NCBI GenBank assembly: GCA_017646885.1
Contig: JAGCLR010000230.1
Span: 1-64,000, forward strand
Direction of reading: 5' to 3'
DNA from: Methanobrevibacter sp.
GTDB lineage: Archaea > Methanobacteriota > Methanobacteria > Methanobacteriales > Methanobacteriaceae
Length of the DNA stretch: 64,000 bases
In this document: in pieces, positions 37,801 through 50,823 of the stretch
How the letters are laid out: every line of letters starts with the position of its first letter
Position numbering within the stretch: position 1 is the first letter of the stretch
The notes under the pieces: model-generated
What the model was told of the DNA's origin: nothing
Seen by the model: only the letters and a program-made list of their open reading frames with translations
Databases searched by the model: none
Program-made: the position numbers and the translations under genes

Positions 37801-40800
37801 ACAGTACCTCCTACAATTACTGGTTGATATTGTGGTGCGTATTGATCATCTTCAGGATGTTTGAAATTAAATTTATTCAACTATTCATACTCTAGCCACG
37901 TATTTTTATCAGCATTATTAATATAATAAGTGACTTTATCTGGATGGCATCCAAAGAACGCATTAGGCTAAATAATAACCTATGTGGGTTCATTTATTGA
38001 ACCAAATTCAATCTCAGAAATTCCATGGCATGATGTAAAAGCATAGCCTCTAATTTCTTTCACATTGCTTCTAAAACGAATCAAACCTGTAATTCCAGAT
38101 TCAGTGAAAGCATTTCTATTGATAATTTCAACATTTTCAAACATCTTATCTCTATATGTCTATTCACTATTTTTTAATAAATTTGCACATCCCTAGAAGG
38201 CATAGTTGTTAATAGTTTTTACACTATCAGGCATTTCAAAATAAATTAAATTTGTACAACCATTGAATGCCTCAGTGCTAATTTCTACTAAAGAATTTAA
38301 ACCCTTCTTCCAGAATACATGAGTAATATCATTTTGGTTTGAGAAAATTCCTGTATTTAAAAGATGAATTTTCTTACCATCAAGTTCTATTGGTAAAGTA
38401 ATTTTTCCCGCTAACTTAACTCCTGAATTTAAAAACAATATATTTTGATTATTTTCATTAGTTTCAATATGGAAGTAAGTTTTACCTAATACACATTCAT
38501 TATCATAAACATTTTTCTCTTCATAAATAGGATAGAAGGTCATATCTCTAATAGATTTTGCGCGTTTAAAATCATAAGGAATGGTTGAATTTTTAGTATC
38601 AGTCCATCCAATAAACTTTAAGCAAGTAAACATATCTACTAAATCTTTCTCCTCAGGAGAACAAGGCATTACACCAGGTACAGCTTCAGTTAAGTCTGGA
38701 CGACCATATGGAACTGTGGTATAATAACCATCCTCATGATAATAATTATCGTTTCCTTGAAGAACATTAACATCATTGCTATTTAAGAAATAATATTTAT
38801 ATGGATGTGGCTTATAAACAATATAATATGTATACTCAAATTTATTTTCAACATAAGTCTATGTAGACCAATTTTCACTGGTAATAACATTATCTTCATC
38901 GTCTTTCACAGTTGACCAACCATAGAAGTCATAATTATCTTTATGAGTTAAATCACTATAAAGTTCATATGGACTATCAAAATAAGTTTTAGTAACTGCT
39001 TCAGTAGGAGAAACTTTTTGAGTGCCAACAATTTCCATACTGCCATCATTATCATTAATTTTTACAAATTTTGCAGAATAAGCTTTATTAACTTCTTTTA
39101 CAAAAATCTTTAATTCAGGATAATACTCAGTTAAGAAAGTATTTTTTAACCAACTTTCATCGATAGGAACGGTATTATTAATGTAAATATTTCCAGAAAT
39201 ATTAGGAATTTCATTATTTGTTTGAGCAGTACTGGTATACTATTCTTTTTCAGCGATTGATTTAAGAACATCTAAATCTTCAATTGTAGAAATTTTATCA
39301 ATTAAATCATCGTTTATTTTATAAATCATTCCATTTTTTACTAACTCATTCCAAGAGGACTCAGAATAAGTAAAAGCATTATTATCTGCATCAACATAGT
39401 CTTTTAATTGAATAAGCTGATAGTGTTCATTATCAATATAATAACTATCTAATTCATCTACATTATAAGCATATCCTTTTTCAAGTTGATCAAAAGGACT
39501 CCAATTAACATTTTCTAATGTAATAGCTAAATTACTCTTATCAGCTTCTTTGATAAAGAATAATTTTTCTAATAATTCATAGCTTTGATATTGTAAAGAA
39601 TTGCCAATCATTTCAAAAGAAGAAATGCTTGAACTTAATCCAGTCTCGCCAATATTTTTATCAGTCAAACCCTAAATATATAAACCTTCTTGAGCTTGCC
39701 AGTTACCTGAACTATCTCTTGTAGGAATTACATATTCTTTAATAACATTTGTTAAATTACGAGCTTCTTTTAAACTTAATGCAGTAATAGTGGCGGGTAA
39801 ATGTAGCGTATGTAAAGCTACACCACTAGCAAATTTTACACCAGCTAGATTCATACCAAGAGCTCTAAAAATCTAAAGCTTTTCTGAACTTTGGAAGTCT
39901 AAAGTAACATTAACGCTATCATCTGTTTGGACATTGGTAAAAACAACTTCTTTTAAAAGAGGCTTTCCTCCTGTTCCAGTAGCAGAAATACCGGCGTCAA
40001 ATTGAGGAGATTTTAACTTATGATTCTTGTATTTAATATTATCATTACCAAGAATAATTCTCTATAAGTGTGTAGCTCCTTTTAATTCAAACTCACGAGG
40101 ATATAATAAACTTACATCTCCAATATCTTTTAAATAATCTGCGCCATAAAGATATAATAATTGTTCTGCATATTCTGGACTCTTTTGAATGCCAGTCTTA
40201 ACGTTAGCAGGGAATTCAAAACGAACTGGACTGCCTTCATATGGCAAAGAAGGAAGTGGTGCGTTATCCGTTGCTAAAGTTACATAAGAGCGCTGGAATG
40301 GAGTTAATTTAACGAAGAAGTCTGCATCTAATTCATTTAATTTAATTGGATCTCCAAATAAATCATATTGAATTTTTCCACTTTCATCTAATGCGTAATA
40401 TCCTGCGTTGGTCTATAACCCTGCGACAGGATTACCAACAGAGTTCTTATTACTATCATTATCGACCCAAACGTCAGAAGTATTCGCAGGGTCGTTAGCA
40501 GAAGTTCTAAATTTAATAGTGGTACCAGTTCCTTCAACATAATTACCTTGTGTTAACCAAGAGTCAACAAAGTTAATACGACGAGTTAAGAACTGTTGAC
40601 GAGACAAACCTCTGTCACCCTAAAGAGCATATAAGAAAGAACCGTCGGCATCAAATTTTGGTTTACCATCAGTACCTTGATAACCAAGGCCCTTAGGATT
40701 CATAATAGAAATATATTTATAATATTCATCAAAATTAATTGCCAATAAAGGTCTATGTCCTCTCATACACATAGAGTTATCACAAGTTTCTGGTTTACAA

Positions 40801-43800
40801 GTATACCAATTTTCAATCCATTCAACAGGAGACTGTCCAAAGTATTCAATGTTGGCGGCAATAGGTGCTCTATTTCTCTTATTAGGGTCATTCTAGTTAA
40901 CAATAGAAGTTCTAAGAGCCTGATAAGTTGCTTTTAACTCGTCTAAGAAACATTTATAAATATTACCCCATAAAACACTATCATTAGTGGAATAGCATCC
41001 ATCTTCAGTTGCGTCAACATAATATTCAAAAGAAGGAATACCAGTATTATTAATACCTAACTGAGTATCAATGTCATAGAAGACAGGATACCAAATATAA
41101 TCTCCGCCTTCTTCATGAGGTCCCCAGCTAGCAAACATAGCATTTTTTCCACGAGAGTCATAAGTCATAAAGACTTCAGTCATCATGAAATACTTAAATG
41201 CGTATTCTTTATCAAAATGTTTGTCAAATTCATTTTTGAATTTAGCTAAACGATATTCTTGAGTGTCAAAGTAATAAACAACATTACCAACTACATAAGG
41301 CTGAGGTAAAATATCAATTTCGTATTCTGCTAATTTAGGTTTATAAGAATCTAAATTATTAATAATTTCATCATTAACAGCAGAACGTAATTTTACAATA
41401 CCGCTTTCAAAAGTTGCTTTAGGAACGCCATCTACTAATTCATAAGAGACATATTTATAACCATAGTTATCGGCATAAGCTAAGAAATAACTTTCAGCAG
41501 TTAATTGTTTAGAAGTAGTTATTTCACCTTTGTCATCAGTTACAGAAACATTCTATCCCCAAATAGTTAATAAATCAGTATCATCGTATCCAAAAATTTG
41601 TTTTAAGGCATTTTCTACGGCATTTTTATCTACAACATCAATACGAGGATTGAATAACAAAGCTTCTAATTTAGAGCCTGTCTCTTTATCGTATTTTTGT
41701 ACAGGTCTGTCGTATGTTAAATCAGTATTAGCTGCGGCATAAACGTCATAAATCTTTTCTTCTGGTTTAACATTTTCAGTACAAGTACTCCAAACCCAAG
41801 CAACAGCTTTCTCCCAATTTTTCATCTTTTTATCTAAGAAGTCTTTTCTCCAAGTTAAATCATCAACAGTTGCTGCTGTTAAATCATAATCTTCAAGGAG
41901 TTCAGACTTAGCTTTATCATCAAATTCGGATGGATCATATAAATAATCAAGCATATCACCATCTGCGTGATAACGATATTCAAAACTATCCGCAACAATT
42001 GGACAAGTACCTTTTGCTGTTAATCTATAACCAGCTTTCTTTTCTGCGTCAGTAGGAATTTGGCCGGCTCTTTCGATATCATCCTTAGTAATAACGAAAC
42101 TTAGCTCTTTTCTACCAAGAGGGTCTCTGAAAGAACAATAGCCGCGGTTATTATCAGAAAATTCCCAACATTCAGCAGTATCATTAACAGACATTGGTTT
42201 TCCTTTATCATCAATTAAATAAACATTCTTAATTTTTGAACCAAAGAATGTGTCATTATTTTCATAAAGCTTATATCCATACATTTCATCGGAGCCTTTA
42301 TCAATATTCATATTATAGCGACCGATATAAAGAGTTTTATCATTTTTAGCATGGAAAGCCATAGTGGGGAAACCCTAAACAGAAGTTCTAAATCCATTTA
42401 AATCAACTTCTTTATCTAATGCATCTTCATAGTCATTTAAAGGATGTTTAGTATAAGCATTTCCAACAAGATTCGCAAAACCAGTATTATAAGAACCGGA
42501 AGATTCCATATAGTCAATCTTCAAAGTAAACTTAGTAGTACCAACACTATCATTATCCATAAAGAAAAATGGCATATGGATAATATCGTTTCTAAATGGT
42601 CCTCTGTCTGCGTACATCAATTCTTTACATTTAATCTTATAATTTCTACGAGGATAAAACTGTGAAGAAGTACCTTGAGTAGCAAATTCAACCGTTTTAG
42701 CAAAGAATGATGCTCCATGATGGATATAATAATTTTCAGCTTTAGTTAAAATACGATGAACTGGAATTAAAACTCCATCTTTATCTTTAAACTTTCTACT
42801 TACTGTGTGTAAAGTATTTTCAGGATTGGTGAAATATACTTTCTAACCATCAATTGTGGCATAATAAGGTCCTACTGAAAGTTTAGTTTCAGGCAAATAA
42901 GATTCAAGCTTAGAAGCTTCAAAATATCCTTGGAAAATTTCACCAGTCTAATATTCTTTTGCCATTTCTTCAATTTCACCAAGAGACCAAGCTCTATCCA
43001 GTCCTGTGTTGACAAAAGAAACATCAGTAGTCTTTTCATCTTTTTTACTATATGGTAAAGCATCTCCTGGAACATTTGAGAAAAGCAAATAAGGCATAAG
43101 ATAATTATCAGGGTTGTTATCATTGAATGTAATCATACTATCATAATCAAGTACGAACTCTTCAATATCAGCGTCCCATTTAGAAAGCTTAGTAGACTAG
43201 TCATACATAAGAACATTTCTTGTATCTACTGCATAGTTATTTAAAACTTCAGAAATAGAAAATCCAGTATTATACATTCTGAATTTGTAAAGATCAACAT
43301 CACAATAATCAGAGTTAAATACCATAAATTCTTTTCCAATGGTAAAAGGCTCTTCTTTAGTTACTTTTGCTGCGCCACTTAAAACTCCGTTCAAATAAAT
43401 AGATACGAGTTTTTCATTTTTAGAGAATACTAAAGACAAATTAATCATTCTATCTTCAACATAATTAACAGTCAAAGTATTTTCACCAGTAGTAAAGAAA
43501 GCGTCTTGAGTTCCGAGACAAAAACCGACATTAGAATTTTCATCATAGAAATTACATAAAGCAGTATCAATAGAAATTACAGATACAACTTTAAGATATT
43601 CTAATGAGTCATAAGATTTTCCAATAGTAGGTAAATATGCTTGCAAGAATTGGTCATAAGAATCATAGTTTTTACGCTGATTCTTATCATATTCATCATA
43701 ATATTCATCATCGCCCTTATAGCGAGTAACTAATTTAATCAAATGCTCATAATTTTGAATATTTCTAATTTTAAATTCAAATTCAAAGACTTGAGACTAA

Positions 43801-45428
43801 TTGCCTTGTTCATTACTATTAAAAGTAACACCAGGCTTCTTTTTTGAACCGAACATCATTCCAATAGGAATTCGGAATTTTGCGCCATTGCTAATACGTA
43901 AGCAAGTATCTCCATTCTTATCACTAATCCAACCATTATTATACCAGTTAAAATCTTCAAATTGTCCAACAAATTTTGGATTATTTTCATTCTTCTGATA
44001 AGACCAAGTACTCTTTGTAAGGCTAGACTCATTGTTAGAACGACCCGCAGAAGAAAATTTTACTAATAAGTTAGCATCTGCTGCAAGTTTCATAGGTCTA
44101 GTTTTATCAACCACCACTTGGAATTCAATTTCCTTAGGAGGAGCCTCTCCAGAAGTAATAGTATAATAATTAATAATTGGATTTTTTTCATCTACGGTTT
44201 CAATTGCATCAATAATTTCGAAAATTTCAAAATTTTCTGTATTGTCAGCAGAATAAGTTACTGTTTTTTCAGCAATTTCATTACCATTATTATAAAATTT
44301 AACGACACTACTATCTCCTTTTGGATTGTAAACCATATAAGGAATTTGAATTTTTTCATAATTAAAGTAAGTATCTTTATAGCTACCTGTCCAAATAATA
44401 GGTAAATTACTAAAACCATCTTTACAGGCAATTTCGAAAGCCAATGGTTTTACGGCGGTTCCGTATTCGCCACTTAAAGATTGGTATAACTTAATTTCAA
44501 CCGTATGAGCGCCATGTTTAATATTGCTTACAGGACAAATCTAACGTCCTTCAGTTTCTTTTTCTAGGAAATCTCTGCGGACTAATAAACCGTCGAAATA
44601 CCACTCTAAGATTTTTTCAACTTGACCTTCAACCTAACATACCATATTCAATTCTGTATTAAATAGAGTTAATGGAGAAAAGTCATTGTGTTCTTTTAAA
44701 CTCATTTTTACACAAGAGACAGCTGCGGAAACAGGGCCTTTCATGCTACCAGAGTTCAATCCATTAGCAGTAAAAGAAATATAGTTAAATTGATTGGCAA
44801 ATAATTTTGAACCAAATTCAAAATTAATAGGCTCATTATGTTTAACATTTTCTAGCATACCAGAAACACTCTATTTACCATCAGATGTTTGAATAGTCCA
44901 GTTAACATTTAAATAAGTGTCAACATTAATGCCCTATTTATTTAATTTAGAACGAGGAGTAATGGTGATGTAACTTTTTTCTCCAAAGATATAAGTATCT
45001 CTTTCAAGAGGAGTCATATTAATTGTAATATCATCTGCGTCAGAATCAACTCCATCTCCACCAGCGCCCGCAACAGCTAATCTTTTTGCTGTAAAAGTAA
45101 GTTGTACTGTATCCACAGTCATTACACGATAAAAACATTTATCAGGGTCATTTAAAACTAAATCATTAGGATTTGGCATTTTTTCCCCGTCGATATCGGC
45201 AATTGCAAAAGTAATTGTCTCTGTGGCGTCTTCTTCTTCTGTGGTAATTTTTTTACCATAATAAATACCAGAAGAACTCGCTCCCATAGGGATTTTAGAT
45301 TGCCCATTCGCATCAAGATAAATCTTCTTTGTGTCATAAGCGAAATAAACATTTCCATCTTCATATTGACAAGCAAGAAGTTTTTCTTCTTTTCCGCGAA
45401 CCGGAGTAAATCTTACTTTATCGCTCAT
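37797..45428 (-). CDS. giant tail fibre/adhesin, 2,543 codons, 23 in-frame TAG
   Basis: One frame from ATG 45428 (AAAGGAG upstream) to TGA 37797; I checked the joins between all TAG-bounded segments and found no TAA or TGA. The N-terminal region (DGNVYFAYDTKKIYLDANGQ) resembles fibre attachment domains elsewhere in the window. Around residues 450-760 a concanavalin/LamG-like domain is seen (TLTVNYVEDRMINLSLVFS, SIYLNGVLSGAAKV, VDLYKFRMYNTGFS). A large unique centre includes a Cys-rich spot CKPETCDNSMC. The last 200 residues hold BspA-type leucine-rich repeats (NAFTESGITGLIRF, IRGYAFTSCHGISEIEFG), known to bind host surfaces. TAG positions include 44934, 43797, 42375, 41553, 40413, 39240 and 38193. 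Conventional reading yields over a dozen fragments. Confidence 0.85.
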
Positions 45429-45465
45429 AAAAGTATTTATCTCCTTTCTATCAAAACATAAAAAA

Positions 45466-45502
45466 ATAATGGGGCAAGGAAAAATTATCCCTGCCCCATT
45501 AT
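45466..45502 (-). terminator. terminator-like hairpin in the leader of the giant fibre
   Basis: Stem ATAATGGGGCA / TGCCCCATTAT followed on the minus strand by TTTTTTTATG. It lies 38 bases before the giant fibre start and just downstream of a GGGCAAA element. Confidence 0.88.
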
Positions 45503-45511
45503 AAGGATATT

Positions 45512-45561
45512 CCTTCTATAGAATATCAAAAAATATTTAATTTAATAAATCACTTTTGCCC
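45512..45561 (-). promoter_or_regulatory. GGGCAAA intergenic element, copy 3
   Basis: Minus strand: GGGCAAA, GATTTATTAAATTAAATA, TTTTTTGATATTCTATAG, AAGG. It aligns with the copy at 34812-34861 with few gaps. GATATTC/GAATATC can form a small stem at its end, and CTTATAATG (a -10-like string) follows just before the terminator hairpin. Confidence 0.5.
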
Positions 45562-45576
45562 GAAGAAATTTATATA

Positions 45577-47331
45577 TTAAAATTCTCCCCACTCAAGGCT
45601 CAACTTAACATTAGAATTTCCGTCTGCGCGAGCAACAACATTTCCAATACCAGAAATAGTATAACTGCCATTATGGAAAGCTAATGGAGCGTCAACAGTT
45701 GAAACTCCAGTAGTAACGGTAACAGCGGCATTATTATTGCTTACATTAGCAATAGTATTCTTAACAGTATCAATATCGGTGTGAGTGTCTGCGATAGTGA
45801 CTTCTCTGGTTGTAATTTTAGTTACGTGACCCTGTGCATTAGCTTCAACAGTTTCAACAATAGTGAATGTCTCAGAATCTTTAATATCAGTACTAGTTAA
45901 TCCAACATTAACTTTAGTTGAATTTGGAGTAGTATCTTTAGTAACATCAACATGAGTAATTGTAGTATTTAAAATATCATTGGTCTTTGTGCTAGACACA
46001 TTAATTGCAGTACCAGCAATTACTTTAATACCGGTTTTATTAGCAGGATCCATACTATCAACAACAGTCATAGTGTTGTTAGTAGCATCAACAGAACCTT
46101 GGATAAGCTGATCATCGCCAGAAGGAACAACTTCTGCGGTAGGAGCATTTAAGAATCCATTAGCATTTTCAGTTCCCTTGAAGATAATCAAGTCGCCCTT
46201 ATTTAACTCGGTGATAGCAGCTCCAGCAGGAGTCTTAAATTTAGTAGAAATTCCACTACTAATAATCTCAGAAACTTTATAAACATCACCATTACTTACA
46301 GTCAATGTAGTAGCATTTACAATGTTATTTAAAGTTGTTACATCTGCGATTAAACCTTGATATCTTAAAGCATCTAAACTTCTATGAGAATCAAGAATAG
46401 CAGCTTCAATCTTAGCGTCAGTTTGTCCAGCAGTATAAACTGGCAAATCATAAGCACCATTGATAATATTAACAGTTTCTTCTCCAGAAACACCATCTAA
46501 CTTAACAGGAACATTTAAAGTTTTTGAATGATTGGTGTCATTCGCATCTTTAATCTCAAACTTTACGCCAGCAGTATCGCCAGTGTTGGCAGTGATTTTA
46601 AAATCTTTAATGCCAGGATCGTTTGCTTCAACCGTAATATTACCGCTAGAGTCACGAGTGACAGAAGTAAAAGTGCCAGGGAGAATTACAAAATTACCAG
46701 CATCAGTTCCAGCGCCAGTAGCATCAGGATTCTCTACCAAGCTAACAGAAACACCAGCGCTTCCATTAACAGTCTTAGTAGCAGTATTTAACTTATAAAG
46801 AGCGCCATCTGCTACAGCTAACTTAATCTTAGTACCATCAACAGTAACAGAAATGTTATCATTACCTTCAATAGAGAAAGCGCCACGAACTGTATTGAGT
46901 CCAGTTTGACCATTTAAGGTATCCTGAACGGTTGTGGTGACTGTAGCACTATTGGTAACGCCAGTGGTTGCGGCAACAGTAGTAGCAGAAGTATTCTCTT
47001 TTAAATAGTGGTCTGTATCTGGGTTAATTTGTACCCAAGAAGTACCATTATAAACAGCTAAGATATTGCCACCATGAGTATTCTCAGCTTTACCATCAGC
47101 ATTACCTTCAACATAATAGAACTGGCCTTTTTCAACTCCAGTGGTAGGTAAATTAGAGACGGAACTGACAGTGGTAATACTTTTATTTAATTCAACTAAT
47201 TCTGAACCAATACCAGCATAAATACGACCAGTGTCTGTGGTTAAATAAAAAGTACCATCTTGTGCGGTTTTATTGTCCTTAATAGTATTAAGGGCAGATT
47301 GTGTACCGCGTCTAAATAATAATTCAGCCAT
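45577..47331 (-). CDS. tail fibre protein, 584 aa, no in-frame TAG
   Basis: Starts at ATG 47331 after GGAGGAAATAA. N-terminal fibre domain: LFRRGTQSALNTIKDNKTAQ then GTFYLTTDTGRIYAGIGSE. The body is Thr/Asn/Val/Gly-rich beta sequence with many short repeats, typical of a trimeric fibre shaft. It ends NSNVKLSLEWGEF. It is notable as the longest structural gene here that lacks TAG, using CAA/CAG instead, and is slightly less AT-rich. It may have been acquired from a standard-code phage. Confidence 0.75.
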   Translation of the reverse strand: MAELLFRRGTQSALNTIKDNKTAQDGTFYLTTDTGRIYAGIGSELVELNKSITTVSSVSNLPTTGVEKGQFYYVEGNADGKAENTHGGNILAVYNGTSWVQINPDTDHYLKENTSATTVAATTGVTNSATVTTTVQDTLNGQTGLNTVRGAFSIEGNDNISVTVDGTKIKLAVADGALYKLNTATKTVNGSAGVSVSLVENPDATGAGTDAGNFVILPGTFTSVTRDSSGNITVEANDPGIKDFKITANTGDTAGVKFEIKDANDTNHSKTLNVPVKLDGVSGEETVNIINGAYDLPVYTAGQTDAKIEAAILDSHRSLDALRYQGLIADVTTLNNIVNATTLTVSNGDVYKVSEIISSGISTKFKTPAGAAITELNKGDLIIFKGTENANGFLNAPTAEVVPSGDDQLIQGSVDATNNTMTVVDSMDPANKTGIKVIAGTAINVSSTKTNDILNTTITHVDVTKDTTPNSTKVNVGLTSTDIKDSETFTIVETVEANAQGHVTKITTREVTIADTHTDIDTVKNTIANVSNNNAAVTVTTGVSTVDAPLAFHNGSYTISGIGNVVARADGNSNVKLSLEWGEF

Positions 47332-47351
47332 TATTTATTTCCTCCTATTTT

Positions 47352-49190
47352 TTATAATTCTTGCCATTTGAGTTTTTCATTAATATAATTAACCTCATCA
47401 ACAAGAGTAGATTCTTCCACTCCACTTGCGTGAATTAGAAGAGATAAATCTCCAACTTCTGTTTTATAAACAGATTCTTCGAGATAGGTTTTTGAGAGTT
47501 CAAGAATTTTATTTTCATTAATAACAAAGTCATTAGAAACACCATTTATTGTATGCTCACTTGGCGCATTAATAATGGTTAAAATTCCATTTTCGTCAAC
47601 AGACATTTGAGCCGTATTAACAGCTTTAATAAAGTTGACCTATGCTCCCTCTTCAATACCTGAAAGTTTATTTGAATCAACTGTTGAAAATAGTCCAGCA
47701 ACAGTATCTCTATTATTAGTAAGCCAAGAACCTAATTCTTCAACATTACTTGCGTTTACTTTACCAGAAATTTCAACGCCCTCTTCGCCTACAACCAAAG
47801 CATTTAATTTTGCTTGATTCTCAGGGCTTAAAAGTATCCATTCAGTTTCTTTACCTTCATATAAAGAAGATACTTTATTAACTTTATTATTTAATAAATC
47901 ATTAAGGCCTGTAACCTATTGAGTAGAAATACTAACAAGAGTTAAATTGCCAGTGTCTGAAACGTTAAAATCAGAAGAAACTGACTTAATAAAGTTTACT
48001 TCAGCATTAGCTTGAATACTGTCTAATTTTGCTATTTCAACTTCAGTAATTAATCTTTTTCCCTCTTCTTTAGCAACATAGCCATTTAAAAGATTATTAA
48101 TTTCTTCCTTACTAAATTGATTACTTAATAAGCTATCAACTTGCTCTGAAGTATAATACCCTTCTAAGTCAGAAGCTTTAGCATAAGCAGCTAAAATGGT
48201 ATTAACCTCGGTTTCAGTATAATAATCATTAAGATAAGTTTTTAACTCATCCTCAGTGAAATAATCATCAAGATTAACTTCCCAATTTCCTACTTGCTCT
48301 AAAACACCTTCAACAACCATGTACTCATAATATCTATTAGAGTCCAACTGTAATCCAGAAGGAATCATATAGATATATTGATCTGCAGTTGTTGAATTTG
48401 TATCAACAAAGAATTGAGCTTCTTCTTTAGTATTAAAAATCTTTCGCTTTAAATGTGCGGCATTAGCAATTAAAGAATCGGTTTCTGTTTTAGTGTATAC
48501 ATTATTAGCATCAGCTTTTTTATCTAGCTCAGCAAAAATACCAGTAGCACTAGCACCTGTTTCAGCGTTTGCTTTGGTGCCGATGTCCTGTTTTATATCA
48601 GCAATTTGCTGATTTAAACCAGAATCACCAGTAATTGCTTCTTCAAGAGCTTCAGTTTTAGAATTTAACTCATTGATTGTAGTTTGTAATTCTTCAACAA
48701 CATCCTCTTTAGATTCAAACCAACCAATAACATATTCGCCATTGTCGAGAACTACTTTTGGTTCTAGTCCAGCTTTCCAAGGATTAATCTCAGAAACTTC
48801 AACTTTTTCATAATGAGCCTCAATGACTTCGCCAGTGGCTTCATCTGTAGTCTCTTCAATAAATTTATAAAAAGCTTTTTCAAAATTGTAAAGAGATAAA
48901 ACATCTTTATTTAATTCAATAGTTTTATCATCTACTGCGGGTATGCCACCAACAGCTTGGATACCTAATTCTTGATTTAAGTAATAAATATGAGTAGAAT
49001 TTTCTTCTACAACAGCAACTATTTGACCAGGATAAGCTAAAGGTCCGGCCACATAAGCTTCTAAAGCTTCATAACTTGCAAATACAGAATTAGAATCAAG
49101 AGGAAGCGGATTGCCTCTCTTTATAGATACAGCAACATCCCACAAAGCGCCAACAGCTTTATTGGCAAAAAAATCATCGCGGATTGACAT
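47352..49190 (-). CDS. tail fibre with YTKTE/YT.E repeats, 612 aa, two in-frame TAG
   Basis: ATG 49190 follows AAAGGAGG. Starts with a fibre N-terminal domain (GALWDVAVSIKRGNPLPLDS), then a coiled coil (VVEELQTTINELNSKTEALE) and repeated short modules DDYFTEDELKTYLNDYYTETE, EGYYTSEQVDSLLSNQ and QFSKEEINNLLNGY, each ending in helices. Two copies of IQANAEVNFIKSV / EEGAQVNFIKAV frame TAG 47640. TAG 47916 is Gln. Trimeric fibre shaft by composition. Confidence 0.75.
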
Positions 49191-49208
49191 TATTTACTTC
49201 CTCCTTTC

Positions 49209-50723
49209 TCAGGCTTTTGTAATATTGACAGTGGCACTTCCAGATGCCGCATCAGCATTTGCTACATACCAAACATCATAAGCCATACCACCATTTTCTA
49301 CTTCGCTCTCAGCCATATAATTATTAGCACCTTTTACATAGACTGTAATTGGTCCAAAAACAGTTTGAGGCGCTGTAGTTGCAGCATCTTTAACTGCAGG
49401 CTTATATCCTTTACCAGCGGGAGCGGCAAAGAACATTTGTTTCATCTAAGAAATGTCCATAGAAGAATTCCAAGAACCATTAGCAGAATTTTCAAGAGCG
49501 CGGATTTGATCTCCTGTAATTTTTGTTGGGTCTACAAGAGCATTGTCACCATTTTTATAACCACAGAACCAAGCTCTATAGCCGGTTAAAGTACCTTTTT
49601 CTAATCCAGTCCAACTTTTAGCTTTAATCTGAGCATCAGCATATTCATTACCTAAATTGGTTACAGGAATAACACCCGCACTTTGGTCGACTGAACCAGT
49701 AATTTTTTCATTAGTATCATCTGTAACTTGAATGGTAGAAAAAGTGCCGCTTTTAGTTGTTAAAGTTTCACCATTAAAAGTAGCCTTATAATTACTCCAA
49801 GAAACACCATTACTAGAAGGTCCAAATTTATAATTATTTGAACTGGTATCAAAACTATAGCTAATAGCAATATTTGTTCCAACTTCCTTTGCTCCAATAT
49901 TTTTAGAGCTTAAAGAAGCGCTTGTTGTAGGAGTGGATGGATACTCTTCTTCTGCGAATAAACCAGCAAAAAATTCTTGTAAATTTTTACCTGCTGCAGA
50001 AACTTTTTTACTTCCACTAGAAGGAATTGTTACAGTGCCTATTGCTTTGGTGAAAGTAAAATCTTCATCAAAATATACGTTATCGGCACGATAATTTCCA
50101 TCCATAGCCTTCCATTGACTACCATTATAAACATAAGCAGTGTATTGATATTTATCGTTCGCAATTAAGACTTTAACAATAGCAATATCGCCTTTTGATA
50201 AAACTGCTTCTCCAACAGCTTGTGAAATTGCAATTTCATGACTGTCTTCACTTTCGGCAATAGTTTCAAAAACTTTAGTTTGGCTAGTTACAGCAGAACC
50301 TGGAGTGTCAATTGTAATTGGAGCCCAAGTACCATCTCCACGCAAGAAATAATTCTCTTCTCCAGCAACTGGCGCAGGAACTAATCCAGCTCGACCATCT
50401 TGATTTTGGTCTGCGCCTTCCATTACAGGAATTTGAAAAGCATTAGCTATGCTAGTGGCAATCCATTTATTTTGCTCTTGGTTATAAACAAGAACATCTC
50501 CATCTGTAACATTAGTAGTTACAATGTCTTGTAACTGAGACAAAGAACCAATGCTACTAGATATTAATCTAGAACCTAAATATAAAGAGCCAGTGACAGA
50601 ATCTGCATTTTCATATACAAAATACAAAGTATCTGGCTGCTTGACTTCCAGATTATTGTAAGATGATTCTAAACCTCTGACAAATTTTACATAATTAACA
50701 TTTTTATGTGGATCAAAAGCCAT
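49209..50723 (-). CDS. tail fibre protein, 504 aa, one in-frame TAG
   Basis: ATG 50723 follows GGAAAGGAGAG. N-terminal region NVNYVKFVRGLESSYNNLE and SLYLGSRLISSSIGSLSQLQ are fibre-attachment repeats seen in many Firmicutes phages. A later domain with TKVFETIAESEDSHEIAIS and IGTVTIPSSGSKKV leads to a C-terminal adhesin-like domain (YRAWFCGYKNGDNALVD, MKQMFFAAPAGKGYKPAV). TAG 49446 joins the last 78 residues, which would otherwise be orphaned. It ends with TGA. Confidence 0.75.
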
Positions 50724-50783
50724 ATATAACTCTCCTTTCCTAAATTTCTCATTATTCTATAAAAAATTTTTTAATTAAATTAA

Positions 50784-50814
50784 ATTGACTCGGCCTATAT
50801 TAGACCGAGTCAAT
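50784..50814 (-). terminator. terminator between 53.9 kb-50.8 kb gene and the next fibre
   Basis: Stem ATTGACTCGG / CCGAGTCAAT, extendable by TCTA/TAGG through a wobble pair, followed on the minus strand by TTAATTTAATT. It begins ten bases after the upstream stop. The T tract is imperfect. Confidence 0.75.
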
Positions 50815-50823
50815 TTTAAAAAA

